This document shows, in pieces, positions 8,439 to 17,585 of a stretch of 64,000 bases of DNA. Position 1 is the first letter of the stretch. Each line of letters begins with the position of its first letter. Location: NCBI RefSeq assembly GCF_000378145.1, contig NZ_KB899279.1, positions 141,127 through 205,126 on the forward strand, read 5' to 3'. This stretch comes from Saccharibacillus kuerlensis DSM 22868 (GTDB taxonomy: Bacteria; Bacillota; Bacilli; Paenibacillales; Paenibacillaceae). A program made the translations under genes and the position numbers. The notes under the pieces were generated by a model that saw nothing but the letters and a program-made list of their open reading frames with translations, searched no databases and was not told where the DNA came from.

Positions 8439-8468
8439 GCCGCCGAGCTGCCTGCTCGTCGGCTTTTT
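8439..8468 (+). terminator. Terminator of the GNAT gene
   Basis: GCCGCCGAGC pairs with GCTCGTCGGC around TGCCT, followed by TTTTT. Confidence 0.85.
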
Positions 8469-8627
8469 ACTTTGTTCCGTTTTTTACTACATCATCGTAT
8501 ATTTATGCGCTTTCTTTTCTCCTGCGGGTAATCTTCATTTTCTACGGGTAATATGTACATGATGAAATAACAGACTTCCAATAGCAGATTGCCTACAACC
8601 GTAAGATCGGCCGTAGGGCGCAGTTTA

Positions 8628-8679
8628 CGAAGAGGCAAGGCGAAAAGAGCGCGGTATCGCTTTTCGCACTGCCTCTTCG
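8628..8679 (+). promoter_or_regulatory. Long hairpin in the leader of the ABC exporter operon
   Basis: CGAAGAGGCA pairs with TGCCTCTTCG. Inside it, across a 2x2 internal loop, GCGAAAA pairs with TTTTCGC and a further GCG/CGC closes a CGGTAT loop. No T run follows. It lies about 190 bp before the exporter start codon, so it could take part in attenuation or RNA control. Promoter and leader peptide were not identified. Confidence 0.5.
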
Positions 8680-8871
8680 ATGTCCCGCAGCAGCGTTGAA
8701 TGCTTTCAAGCATATCCCAGAGCCAAATTTGTCATACCTATTCCAGAGCTAAATTCGCCATGCACGTTTTTCTGCTGGATCTTGTCGTACACGTTTTGGA
8801 ATGCGCTTACCCAAACGTTCTCCTATCTGGGAACATGACCATCTATCCCACAGATCTCGCCCGGAAATTTT

Positions 8872-10692
8872 GTGATGCAGCGTAGTCCCGCTTTGATCAC
8901 AGCTTTCCACGGGGCGATTCGAAAGAGAGTTGAAGCCCATTTGAAAGGCAAAGAGCTGCTCAAAGATTATGTCACTGCCCATATTCCCGGGTACCTGCTG
9001 GCCGTTCTGCTGATCATTGTCGCCAATGTGGTCCAGTCCGCACTCCCGCTTGTACTCGGGAATTTTACCGACGATCTGCAGAGGGGAACACTGAACTATA
9101 ATTCCGTCTCGCAGTTTGCTCTCCTGCTGCTTGGAATCGGGGTATCGTACGGCGTGCTGTTCGGACTTGGACAGTATCAAGTCATGCGACTTGGCCGCCG
9201 CTTCGAATTCGAAGTACGCCAGAAATTGTTCGATAAATTTTCAACGTTGAGCGAGCACTTTTTCTCCAAACAAGGAACAGGCAAACTGCTCAGCTACGTG
9301 ACCAACGATGTCCAGTCTGTCCGTGAGTCGATCTCCAATGGTGTCACCCAGACGACCAATGCGGTTGTGCTTCTGCTGTCCTGTATTGTCATGATGATGA
9401 TCGGAAATATCCCGCTGTCGCTGATTCTAATCTGCATCAGCCCGCTCGTATTGATTCCGCTGATCGTCGTGCGTATTGGTCCACAGGTGCGCAAACGCTC
9501 GATGGACGTGCAGGAGTCACTGGCAGGTATGACCGAATCCGCGGAAGAACAGTTTGGCGGTATTCGTGTCACCAAGACGTTCGGAACAGAGGAAATTGCC
9601 GGAAACCGCTTCGGCGAAAAAGTCGATTTGATCCGCAGCACCCAGCTGTTTCTTGTTCGGCTGTCGTCGCTGTTTCAAGCTTCCATTCCGTTTCTCGGCT
9701 CCCTCTCACTGGTACTTGCGCTGCTGATCGGGGGAACACAGACGCTGAACGGTACGATAACTCTCGGCAGCTTCGTATCGCTGACGCTGTATATGCGCAT
9801 TATTGTCGGTCCGCTGCAGCAGATCGGCAATGTGATCAATATGATGCAGCGTTCCGGTGCTTCACTCGAACGGGTCAATCGCTTGATGAACGAAGTGCCC
9901 GATGTACAGAACGAAGAACATGCAGCAGCACTTGAACGTCCTGAAGTCATTCGGTTTGAGCATCTAACTTTCACCTATCCGGGCGGCCGGGAGCCTGCGC
10001 TTCAAGATATTGATCTGGCCATTCGCCCGGGACAAACCCTGGGCATTGTAGGCCGGACCGGCAGCGGCAAGACGACACTCGTCAAGCTGCTGCTGCGCAT
10101 CTATGAACCACCGCGCGGCTCTCTGTTTTTCGGTGCCACAGATATTCGTGACCTGTCATTGGAAAGTCTTCGCGGACGGCTGGCTTATGTACCGCAGGAC
10201 GGATTTCTGTTCAGTACGACGATCCGCGACAATATCGCATTCAGCGACCGCGAAGTACCACTGGAGAAAGTCGAGAAAGGCGCTAAGCGGGCCATGATCT
10301 ACGATAATATTTCACGTTTTCCGGAAGGATTCGAAACCAGGCTTGGCGAACGCGGCGTGACGCTCTCCGGTGGACAGAGGCAGCGAACGAGTCTGGCGCG
10401 CGGCTTGACCAAAAAAGCTCAGGTACTGATCCTCGACGACAGCATGAGCGCCGTAGATTCTGTTACGGAAACGGGTATTCTCGATAACCTGATTCGAGAA
10501 CGCCGCAGCAAAACGACGATCATCATTTCCCACCGGATCAGTGCGGTCAAGCATGCGGACGAGATTGTTGTGCTCAGCGAAGGACGGATTGTGCAGCGCG
10601 GAACACACGAGGAGCTGCTGCGCCGCGAAGGCGCGTATGCCATGCTGCACCGGCTTCAGGAGGAGGGACTTCGTCATGACGAATTTGAGTAA
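8872..10692 (+). CDS. bmrC: ABC multidrug exporter half-transporter (BmrC-like, degenerate site)
   Basis: 606 aa: a six-helix exporter membrane domain (~45-330), then an ATPase domain. Visible motifs are Walker A GRTGSGKTTL (~397), signature LSGGQRQR and Walker B VLILDDSMSAVD. The residue after Walker B is Asp where hydrolysing ATPases have Glu. In heterodimeric exporters such as BmrCD, that marks the subunit contributing Walker motifs to the degenerate, non-hydrolysing site. The second subunit follows with a 17-bp overlap. The start is a GTG at 8872 or the adjacent ATG at 8875, behind a weak GGA site. A leader hairpin lies upstream. Drug specificity cannot be read. Confidence 0.88.
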   Translation: MMQRSPALITAFHGAIRKRVEAHLKGKELLKDYVTAHIPGYLLAVLLIIVANVVQSALPLVLGNFTDDLQRGTLNYNSVSQFALLLLGIGVSYGVLFGLGQYQVMRLGRRFEFEVRQKLFDKFSTLSEHFFSKQGTGKLLSYVTNDVQSVRESISNGVTQTTNAVVLLLSCIVMMMIGNIPLSLILICISPLVLIPLIVVRIGPQVRKRSMDVQESLAGMTESAEEQFGGIRVTKTFGTEEIAGNRFGEKVDLIRSTQLFLVRLSSLFQASIPFLGSLSLVLALLIGGTQTLNGTITLGSFVSLTLYMRIIVGPLQQIGNVINMMQRSGASLERVNRLMNEVPDVQNEEHAAALERPEVIRFEHLTFTYPGGREPALQDIDLAIRPGQTLGIVGRTGSGKTTLVKLLLRIYEPPRGSLFFGATDIRDLSLESLRGRLAYVPQDGFLFSTTIRDNIAFSDREVPLEKVEKGAKRAMIYDNISRFPEGFETRLGERGVTLSGGQRQRTSLARGLTKKAQVLILDDSMSAVDSVTETGILDNLIRERRSKTTIIISHRISAVKHADEIVVLSEGRIVQRGTHEELLRREGAYAMLHRLQEEGLRHDEFE

Positions 10693-12502
10693 AAAGACAG
10701 ACCACGGCGGAGATGCCCGTTCATCCGAGCAAAAACTGTCCGCCTCCTCGACGCTCAAACTGCTGATGAACTACGCTAGGCCGCATCGGTTGGCTTTTGT
10801 CGGTGTCGCCTTCTGTGCGCTGCTCGGCATCTCGGCCGAACTGCTGCAGCCGCTTCTCGTTCAAATTGCAATCGATAATCATATTGTCAAAGGTGAAGGC
10901 GGAGGCGCGCTTGTGAAGCTGGGACTGCTCTACTTGGGCATCGCGATCGTCAGTTTTGTATTCACCTATTTGCAGAACAATCTGCTCCAATATGCCGGGC
11001 AAAGCATCGTAGCTCGAATACGCAAAGATCTGTTCGGACATATCTCGAAGATGTCAATGTCCTTTTTCGATCGTACACATAGCGGCAGCCTCGTGACGAA
11101 TGTCTCGAACGATACCGAAACGATCAGCCAATTCTTCACCCAAGTGCTGCTCAGCCTTGTGCGCGACGGTATGATGCTCATTCTGATCATCGTGTTGATG
11201 TTTAGTCTGGATGCCCGGTTGGCCGCTTTTTCTCTGCTGATTCTGCCGGTCATTTTTGTTGTCGCCGCCCTGTTTCGTTCTTATCTGCGCAGCACCTATC
11301 AGCAGGCACGCAGCAAGCTGTCCCGATTGATCGCCTTTACCGCAGAGAATCTGTCGGGCATGGGGCTGATCCAGTCGTTCCGCCAGGAAGAGGAACAGCT
11401 GGGACGCTTCACCGAACAGAATCGCAATTATTGGAATGCCAATCTGCGGCAGATCCGCTCCAACGTTTTGTTTAACCGCACCTTCGACATTCTTGGCAAC
11501 GCTGCTCTCGTGCTGATGGTCTGGCTTGGCGGCCGGGCTGTGCTCGGAGAAACGATGGAAGTCGGCGTACTGTATGCTTTCGTCAGCTATATCCGCCAAT
11601 TTTTCCAACCGATCAACCAGATTACGATGCAGTGGAATACGTTCCAATCGACGACTGTCGCTGTAGAACGTATTCAGCGGGTGTTGGAAACGAAACCGGA
11701 TGTGCGTGAACCTTCCGAGCCGGAGCGTCTGCCGCTGAAGCTCGATTCTATCCGTGGCGAAGTGGACTTCCGGAACGTGAGCTTCGGCTATCGGGCCGAC
11801 CGTCCTGTGTTGAAAAAGCTGAACCTGCATCTGAAAGCCGGCGAAATGATTGGTGTCGTCGGCACAACGGGTGCAGGCAAGAGCACACTGATTAGCCTCC
11901 TGAACCGTTTCTATGATGTCAACGAAGGTTCGATCCAGATCGACGGCACGGATATTCGACGCATCAGCGGCAGCGACCTGCATGCCGCCGTCGGCCTCAT
12001 CCAGCAGGATCCGTATCTGTTTTCCGGCTCTATCGTCGATAATGTACGGCTGTTCCGAGAGGACATTACGCGCGAACAGGTGATGGGAGCCTGCCGGTTC
12101 GTCGGTGCCCATCCAATGATTATGCGCCTGCAAAACGGCTACGATACGCATTTGTCCGAACGCGGCAGCGGATTGTCCGCCGGCGAACGCCAGCTGATTT
12201 CTTTTGCGCGGATCGTTGTGTTCCAGCCAAAAATTCTGATCTTGGACGAAGCTACCGCGAATCTCGATTCGGAGACGGAAAAACTTGTACAAGAGGCTCT
12301 GTCTTCCGTATCCCAAGGCCGCACTACTATTGTAATTGCCCATCGCCTCTCGACGATTATGCACGCGGATCGCATCCTCGTCATGAAGGACGGTCAATTG
12401 ACCGAACAGGGCACGCATGCGCAGCTGCTGACGCTTGGCGGTCATTATGCCGAACTGTATCGGCATGCTCGGCAGTCGGGGCGCGAGCAGCTCCCGGGCT
12501 AA
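10676..12502 (+). CDS. bmrD: ABC multidrug exporter half-transporter (BmrD-like, catalytic site)
   Basis: 608 aa with an exporter membrane domain (~25-330) and an ATPase domain: Walker A GTTGAGKSTL, Walker B ILILDEAT with the catalytic Glu, and a variant signature LSAGERQL. The odd signature pairs with the Asp-type Walker site of the upstream subunit. The heterodimer would therefore have one degenerate and one competent site, as known for BmrCD/LmrCD-type pairs. A strong AGGAGGAGGG precedes the ATG at 10676, inside the end of the upstream gene. A longer frame back to 10541 lacks a ribosome site. No dedicated regulator gene is adjacent. Confidence 0.9.
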   Translation: MTNLSKKTDHGGDARSSEQKLSASSTLKLLMNYARPHRLAFVGVAFCALLGISAELLQPLLVQIAIDNHIVKGEGGGALVKLGLLYLGIAIVSFVFTYLQNNLLQYAGQSIVARIRKDLFGHISKMSMSFFDRTHSGSLVTNVSNDTETISQFFTQVLLSLVRDGMMLILIIVLMFSLDARLAAFSLLILPVIFVVAALFRSYLRSTYQQARSKLSRLIAFTAENLSGMGLIQSFRQEEEQLGRFTEQNRNYWNANLRQIRSNVLFNRTFDILGNAALVLMVWLGGRAVLGETMEVGVLYAFVSYIRQFFQPINQITMQWNTFQSTTVAVERIQRVLETKPDVREPSEPERLPLKLDSIRGEVDFRNVSFGYRADRPVLKKLNLHLKAGEMIGVVGTTGAGKSTLISLLNRFYDVNEGSIQIDGTDIRRISGSDLHAAVGLIQQDPYLFSGSIVDNVRLFREDITREQVMGACRFVGAHPMIMRLQNGYDTHLSERGSGLSAGERQLISFARIVVFQPKILILDEATANLDSETEKLVQEALSSVSQGRTTIVIAHRLSTIMHADRILVMKDGQLTEQGTHAQLLTLGGHYAELYRHARQSGREQLPG

Positions 12503-12536
12503 TCATCTTTGATTTGAACCCAAAATCCCATGCAGC

Positions 12537-12574
12537 AAAAAAAGCCCCGCATCCATTCAAATGGATACGGGGCT
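12537..12574 (-). terminator. Terminator of the hybrid kinase operon
   Basis: On the minus strand AGCCCCGtATCCATT pairs with AATGGATgCGGGGCT and runs into TTTTTTT. The plus strand has no T run. Confidence 0.88.
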
Positions 12575-12637
12575 TCGCTGTACATAGAATTTGCGAATTT
12601 TGTACCATCGGTACACTTAAACTTCGTCTCGGATCTC

Positions 12638-15523
12638 TTAATCGGTAGTTTGTCCGACAGCGTTCAACAAGGCTTTCATCCGTTCCGCGACCACATCCAT
12701 ATCCAGAGGCTTGGTTAGATAATCGGAAGCACCGGCATTCAAGCATTTCTCCCGATCTTCCTTCATCGCTTTCGCCGTTAGAGCCAGAATCGGGATATGA
12801 GCCAGCTCCGGAACAAGACGAATGCGGCGCATCGTCTCCAGTCCGTCCAGCTCCGGCATCATAATGTCCATAAAGATCATATTGAACGGGCCTTCCTTCT
12901 GCAGCTTATCCAGCGCATCAAGTCCCGTCAAAGCGACAACGATTTCTACGCCATGCTTCTCCAGCATGCTTGTCAGCGCATAGACGTTGCGGATATCGTC
13001 GTCGACGATCATCATCCGCATTCCCGCAAAAGTCCTTTCCGACTCGGACTGCGTCTTCGGAAAGAAGGACTCGGCATATGGGCCTTCGCCTTCTCCGCCG
13101 TCGGAATCGGGTACGACCCGAATCGAGCCGGAATATTCCGGTACGAATCGATCTTCTTCCGTCTCGATCATATCCAGCTCAGGTTCGTCAAATTGCAGCT
13201 CCATAGCCGGCAGACGATCATTCAGCGAAGACGACCCCATCCAGATACGTTGAGTATTGGGAGCTTCGAAAAGATCGGCGTGCTTTCCATCTTCCTTGAT
13301 GCACGGCAGATACAGACAGAATGTGCTGCCGGAGCCGTATTTACTGTCCAACGTAATCTCTCCTCCAAGCAGCGTCGCAAGTTGAGTCGAGATGGACAAG
13401 CCCAGCCCCGTGCCTCCGTACTTACGGGCAATCGTGCCATCCGCCTGCTGGAAAGCTTCGAAGATCATTTGACGATTCTCTTCCGTAATGCCAATTCCGG
13501 TATCGCTTACACTAAATGCCAACTGCTCGTAGGCCGCCCATTCGGGATTCATTCTCTTGCCCGAAACTCGGCCAATACGCAGTACGACTTCGCCCCGATC
13601 CGTAAATTTGAAAGCATTCGAGAGTAAGTTTCGTAAGATCTGTTGAAGCCGGAGTTCATCTGTGAAAATAGAGGCAGGAACGTTCTCTTCAACTTCAATT
13701 CGGAAATCAAGTTGTTTGCGAACAGCAACCTCCTCGAAATAGCGGTTCATATCCGAAGCCACTTTACCGAGATCGACCGCACCAATATCAATTTGCATCT
13801 TGCCCGCTTCTACTTTGGACAAGTCCAGAATATCGTTGATCAAACTCAGCAGATCTTTGCCCGAAGAATGAATGCTCGCTGCATATTCCTGCTCCTTAGC
13901 CGTAAGTCTGCGGCCTTCGTTCTCGGCCAAAATTTGGGATAAAATCAGCATACTGTTAAGCGGCGTCCGCAGCTCATGCGACATATTCGCCAGAAACTCC
14001 GATTTGTACCTGGAACTGATCTGCAGCTGCTCCGCATACTTTTCAATTTCCCGGGCAGCCATTTCCGCCTCGTGCTTCTGCGCGGAAAGCAAATCGTTGA
14101 TACTTTCGAGCTCATCTCGCTGTGTCATCAATTCCTGGGCTTGGGTCTGAAGCTCTTCGGACTGCACCTGCAGTTCTTCAGTCTGTACCTGCAGCTCTTC
14201 GTTCAGTGTCTGGGATTCGCGGTACAGGCGCTCAATCTCCTGACGAACTTCTACAGAATGCAGCGTACTGCCGAGCAGTTCGGCTTTACGCTCAAGACGC
14301 TCAATTGCCGTACGGGTGAACGGCTTTGATGATGCCCACTCGATAACAGCTTTAACTTTTCCGCCATACATGGCCGGCACCAAGAGAACTTCCGCCGACT
14401 TGGCAGATCCGGTTGCGGAAGACACTTTTACATAATCTTCCGGTACATCTGTCAGGTGAATCGTTTTCCCCTTGATGGCGCAGTGTCCGACAAGCCCTTC
14501 CCCAAACGGAATTTCGACGTTTCCGGTCCGCATCGCATGTGCGGAATCTTCGGCAACTGCCGCCGTCTTGAGCAGTATTCTATTCGAGCTGTCCGCCGAG
14601 TAGAATACACCGACCGGAATACCGGTTGAATCGGAAACTCTCAGCATAAAGGCTTCGGCCAGCTTCGAGATGGAAGAAGAAGCCTGTTCCTGCAGCAGCT
14701 CCGCTAAGCGAATCAGACGCTCCTTGTGCTGATCTTCGGCCTGGATGCTTACCAGCAGCTCATTCGTCGACCGGCCCAAGTCGCCGACTTCGTCGTTCGA
14801 TCGAACCTCGACCCGTTCATGCAGATCTCCGCCTTCCGTAATGGAGCGGATCGCGTCGGTCACGTTGGAAATCGTTTTTGAAATATAGCCCGAAATAGCC
14901 AGAGCGGCTGCAATGGATATTAACCCGACCAGTACCCACAGCGCCGTCATTGCATAAATAGTCCGATCGCTTTCTGCCTTGAGTGCAGCTACCCGGGCAT
15001 TGGTCAGATTCTGTTCCGTACTGCGAAAAGCATCGAGTTCTACGCGCAGTTGGTCCATTTCGCGCTTACCCGCATCTCCCGTATAGAAACCGAGGACTTC
15101 TGCATCTCTTCCTTCTGCCTTCAATTGAATCGTTTGGTCGCCCATGTCGGAAATCCAACTCTCGACATTGGATCGGATCAGACGCAGATTCTCCTGCTGG
15201 ACAGGGTTGTCAGAAACAAGTTCATACAGTCTGCTGTAACTCGTTTCCCATTGCGTGCGTCCGTCATTATAAGGCTCCAGATAAGTCCGGTCTCCGGTCA
15301 GCAGGTAGCCCCGCTGTCCGGTCTCCATATCCAGCAAATTTTTCTGCAGCGCATTCAGCTCGTCGTGCACTGCAATATCGTGATTGCTGATAAATACGTT
15401 AGCCTCCTGCAGGTTGCGAACCTGCGAAGATACGGCAAACAGCGATAACCCCAGACAAGCCAAAACAAACAAATATCCTGCCAGAATTTTGGTGCGAACA
15501 TTAAAACGTCTTTTCTTTGGCAC
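12638..15523 (-). CDS. Hybrid sensor histidine kinase with CHASE3, HAMP, GAF and receiver domains
   Basis: About 961 aa. In order: an N-terminal membrane helix; a CHASE3 sensor (the stretch METGQRGYLLTGDRTYLEPY is diagnostic); a second helix (~190-212); HAMP; GAF (~280-430); a coiled coil with repeated EELQVQ/SEELQ heptads; HisKA with the phospho-accepting His in ANMSHELRTPLN (~516); an HATPase domain (ITEENRQMIFEAF, GTGLGLSIS); and a C-terminal receiver with Asp in MIFMDIMMPELDG (~886). No HPt domain is present, so phosphotransfer must go to a partner elsewhere. GGAGGG lies 1-2 nt from an ATG at 15529 but about 8 nt from a GTG at 15523, which is preferred. Signal and target are unknown. Confidence 0.9.
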   Translation of the reverse strand: MPKKRRFNVRTKILAGYLFVLACLGLSLFAVSSQVRNLQEANVFISNHDIAVHDELNALQKNLLDMETGQRGYLLTGDRTYLEPYNDGRTQWETSYSRLYELVSDNPVQQENLRLIRSNVESWISDMGDQTIQLKAEGRDAEVLGFYTGDAGKREMDQLRVELDAFRSTEQNLTNARVAALKAESDRTIYAMTALWVLVGLISIAAALAISGYISKTISNVTDAIRSITEGGDLHERVEVRSNDEVGDLGRSTNELLVSIQAEDQHKERLIRLAELLQEQASSSISKLAEAFMLRVSDSTGIPVGVFYSADSSNRILLKTAAVAEDSAHAMRTGNVEIPFGEGLVGHCAIKGKTIHLTDVPEDYVKVSSATGSAKSAEVLLVPAMYGGKVKAVIEWASSKPFTRTAIERLERKAELLGSTLHSVEVRQEIERLYRESQTLNEELQVQTEELQVQSEELQTQAQELMTQRDELESINDLLSAQKHEAEMAAREIEKYAEQLQISSRYKSEFLANMSHELRTPLNSMLILSQILAENEGRRLTAKEQEYAASIHSSGKDLLSLINDILDLSKVEAGKMQIDIGAVDLGKVASDMNRYFEEVAVRKQLDFRIEVEENVPASIFTDELRLQQILRNLLSNAFKFTDRGEVVLRIGRVSGKRMNPEWAAYEQLAFSVSDTGIGITEENRQMIFEAFQQADGTIARKYGGTGLGLSISTQLATLLGGEITLDSKYGSGSTFCLYLPCIKEDGKHADLFEAPNTQRIWMGSSSLNDRLPAMELQFDEPELDMIETEEDRFVPEYSGSIRVVPDSDGGEGEGPYAESFFPKTQSESERTFAGMRMMIVDDDIRNVYALTSMLEKHGVEIVVALTGLDALDKLQKEGPFNMIFMDIMMPELDGLETMRRIRLVPELAHIPILALTAKAMKEDREKCLNAGASDYLTKPLDMDVVAERMKALLNAVGQTTD

Positions 15524-15548
15524 TCTCATGCCCTCCGCTTCGCTCAGT

Positions 15549-15872
15549 TTACTCTTTGATGTCCGGCGGATCAAACCGCCGCGCACGCTGCTCGAACAGC
15601 TGATTTTCCAGCATTTCTATTCGCTTGCTCTGCCAATCCACTCTCTCTTTCTCTTCGATTGGCGGATCGGCGCTGTCGCTTTCCACCATGATCCACAAAT
15701 CGCTGAGCAGATAGCTCTGTACCTGTACCAAGCTGCCCGCATAAGGACCGTTCAGCCAGACCAATCCCGGTTGAAGAAGCCTTACGCGGCGCTGTCCATC
15801 CACTGTCTCCGCTACCTGCCCTAACTCAATCGCATTCAACATTTGGCCGAATGTGTACCTATTGGCGAACAA
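15549..15872 (-). CDS. Small protein of unknown function in the cupin-kinase operon
   Basis: About 107 aa, not recognised. The N-terminal ~65 residues look beta-rich (RRVRLLQPGLVWLNGPYAG). The C-terminal part is charged and probably helical or coiled coil (KERVDWQSKRIEMLENQLFEQRARR). The frame begins with a TTG at 15872, 5 nt after the cupin stop, and ends just upstream of the kinase start. Position and strand therefore suggest translation from one cupin-unknown-kinase transcript. An internal ATG at 15842 is an alternative start. Confidence 0.6.
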   Translation of the reverse strand: MFANRYTFGQMLNAIELGQVAETVDGQRRVRLLQPGLVWLNGPYAGSLVQVQSYLLSDLWIMVESDSADPPIEEKERVDWQSKRIEMLENQLFEQRARRFDPPDIKE

Positions 15873-15877
15873 GACTT

Positions 15878-16345
15878 TTACTTCCGTTCAATCAACTTGA
15901 AGTCGTCGTAATGGAAGCCCGGCGCTACGATGCACGATACAAGCACCGGTTGGTCTCCGAGCGGACGTGCCTTCTGCCAGACTTTTCCCGGAACCAGTCC
16001 TTGGAAAGATTGTCCGTTCGCCGTATCCGGCCCGAGGATGATTTCTTCGCTTTCCACAGGCTCTTCTCCATCTCCGCCAAGCGTTAGAGCCAGCGGGCCG
16101 CCTGTATGCCACAGCCAGAGCTCATCCGAATGCACAACATGCCATTCCGAGAATTCACCCGGATGCAGCAGGAAATAAATCGAGCTTGCCGCAAAACGAT
16201 CGCCCGTATAGAAGTCCGGAAGTACATTTTGCGGAATTTTAAACGAAGATTTCCACAACTCTTTATGCCATCCGCCTTCAATATGACGTTCAAGCCCCAA
16301 TAGTTCGACCAGCGGGGAAAGGGATGTCGGTTGATTAGAACTCAT
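15878..16345 (-). CDS. DUF985 cupin protein
   Basis: 155 aa, the normal length for this single-domain beta-barrel (cupin) family. Typical stretches are EGGWHKELWKS near the start, EWHVVHSDELWLWHTGGPL, and GPDTANGQSFQGLVPGKVWQ. The paired histidines could hold a metal, but the family's biochemical role is not firmly known. The ATG at 16345 follows GGAAGGAAG. It is divergent from the isoprenoid-synthase-like gene across a 146-bp spacer that carries a palindromic operator candidate. Confidence 0.85.
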   Translation of the reverse strand: MSSNQPTSLSPLVELLGLERHIEGGWHKELWKSSFKIPQNVLPDFYTGDRFAASSIYFLLHPGEFSEWHVVHSDELWLWHTGGPLALTLGGDGEEPVESEEIILGPDTANGQSFQGLVPGKVWQKARPLGDQPVLVSCIVAPGFHYDDFKLIERK

Positions 16346-16424
16346 GATTGCAATCTTCCTTCCTTCAATTAAAGATTTCTGATTCTCAGCATACTATAAG
16401 ATGACGGTTTCAACCAAACGATTT

Positions 16425-16464
16425 TTGCGATTTCGCTCTGTCTTACGGGTATACTAAGACAGAG
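16425..16464 (+). promoter_or_regulatory. Promoter with perfect palindromic operator
   Basis: CTCTGTCTTA (16436-16445) and TAAGACAGAG (16455-16464) are perfect 10-bp arms with a 9-nt centre. The -10 candidate TATACT (16450-16455) sits in the centre, with TTGCGA 19 nt upstream as a poor -35. A dimeric repressor on this palindrome would block the promoter of the plus-strand gene, and possibly act on the divergent cupin gene too. No regulator is encoded next to it. Confidence 0.6.
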
Positions 16465-16491
16465 TCGAAAAGTTCCCGGGAGGCGAAATCG

Positions 16492-17415
16492 ATGCAGCTA
16501 TCAGTCGAAACAAGACGAGAAATGGAACGGGCATTCGAGACGTGCCGTCAGATGATTGCCGGCTTCCCTGCTCCGTTTGCAGAAGCTGGCGTTCGCTATC
16601 TGGATCGGTTTGATCCATCACGCAGCGGCGGACCAACCAATTATATCTGCTGCCTGCTTCCCTATTGGCTGCAGCAGGCGGCGGAAGCGTCGCTGGAACG
16701 ATGCAGGGAAATTGCGGCAGCGAATGTATTCGGCATGCTGCATTTCCATCTTCAAGATGAACGAATGGATCGTTCAACAGGAATCGACCGTATTCATATC
16801 GCATTGTCCCAACTTTTGAGTGTAGAAATGAACGTACGCTATTCGGCATTGTTCGGTTCTTCCGAGGCTTTCCAGAGTGCGATGAGACTCTGCACATCGG
16901 AATGGGCTGTCGGCCTTGCCGTCGAAAAGGTAAACAATTCTTTCTTCGAACGTCCCCGAGATATTGCTGCACGTTCAGCTCCGCTGCTGCTGTGTCCGCT
17001 TGTCCTGCTCGAAGAGAACGAGAGGTTATGCTCCCGTGCACTCTATGCTGTACAGGAGACGCTCATTACACTGCAGATGGCTGACGATTGGACGGATTAT
17101 GCCGAAGATTTGAAAGAAGGCAGCTATAACTGCTTGGTGGCCATGTATCGGCATAAATACGAACTGGCTGCCGATACAGCCGTCAGCCCCGAAGAGATTG
17201 AAACTGCCGTCTATACACAGGGAATGTTGACGGAATATGCAAAATTCGCCTCCCTTCGTCAATTGAAACTTGAACATTATCGGGAAGATTTCCCGGGTCT
17301 GGTCGGCTTCCATGCCGCATTGGCCGGCGATCTTGAACGCATTGCGTCCAGTATAGAAGCAGAAAAGCATATCCTTGCATTGGGCGGTCTTAACTATTGG
17401 CTGCTTGGTCGTTAG
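16492..17415 (+). CDS. Putative class I isoprenoid-synthase-fold enzyme
   Basis: 307 aa, predicted all-helical. Two acidic motifs stand out: DERMD at 89-93 and DDWTD at 198-202, continuing YAEDLKEGSYN. They are about 110 residues apart. In class I isoprenoid synthases two such Asp-rich motifs bind the magnesium-diphosphate of prenyl substrates. It lacks the wider signatures of FPP/GGPP or squalene synthases, so it belongs to an uncharacterised branch. GGGAGG lies 8 nt before the ATG. The next gene encodes a RiPP precursor, so prenyl transfer to a peptide, or a separate terpene product, are both possible. Neither is shown. Expression is probably governed by the operator at 16436-16464. Confidence 0.65.
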   Translation: MQLSVETRREMERAFETCRQMIAGFPAPFAEAGVRYLDRFDPSRSGGPTNYICCLLPYWLQQAAEASLERCREIAAANVFGMLHFHLQDERMDRSTGIDRIHIALSQLLSVEMNVRYSALFGSSEAFQSAMRLCTSEWAVGLAVEKVNNSFFERPRDIAARSAPLLLCPLVLLEENERLCSRALYAVQETLITLQMADDWTDYAEDLKEGSYNCLVAMYRHKYELAADTAVSPEEIETAVYTQGMLTEYAKFASLRQLKLEHYREDFPGLVGFHAALAGDLERIASSIEAEKHILALGGLNYWLLGR

Positions 17416-17441
17416 AATTTCTTACAATCATTTTTTATCTG

Positions 17442-17470
17442 TTGATAAGACGAAAGTCCTATGTTATAAT
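17442..17470 (+). promoter_or_regulatory. Strong sigma-A promoter of the RiPP precursor gene
   Basis: TTGATA (17442-17447), exactly 17 nt, then TATAAT (17465-17470), preceded by TGT. Transcription would start near 17477, leaving a ~109-nt leader. The precursor can thus be expressed independently of the upstream gene. Confidence 0.75.
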
Positions 17471-17585
17471 TTTCGACAAAATCCCCTTTCTTTTCCTGCC
17501 AATATTTCCATGTCGTCTGTCTATCGCTCTGAAATCAACGGTATGGCACAGAATCACAAATCCGTATTCGAAAGGATGATTCAAG

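Noticed and set aside
8700-8885. Possible 61-codon leader peptide before the ABC exporter
   Set aside because: Its position fits a BmrB-like leader, but there is no ribosome site and no recognisable regulatory codon run. It is left only as context for the hairpin finding.
11054-12466. 470-codon minus frame opposite the second ABC subunit
   Set aside because: Antisense shadow of a clear ABC exporter; no ribosome site.
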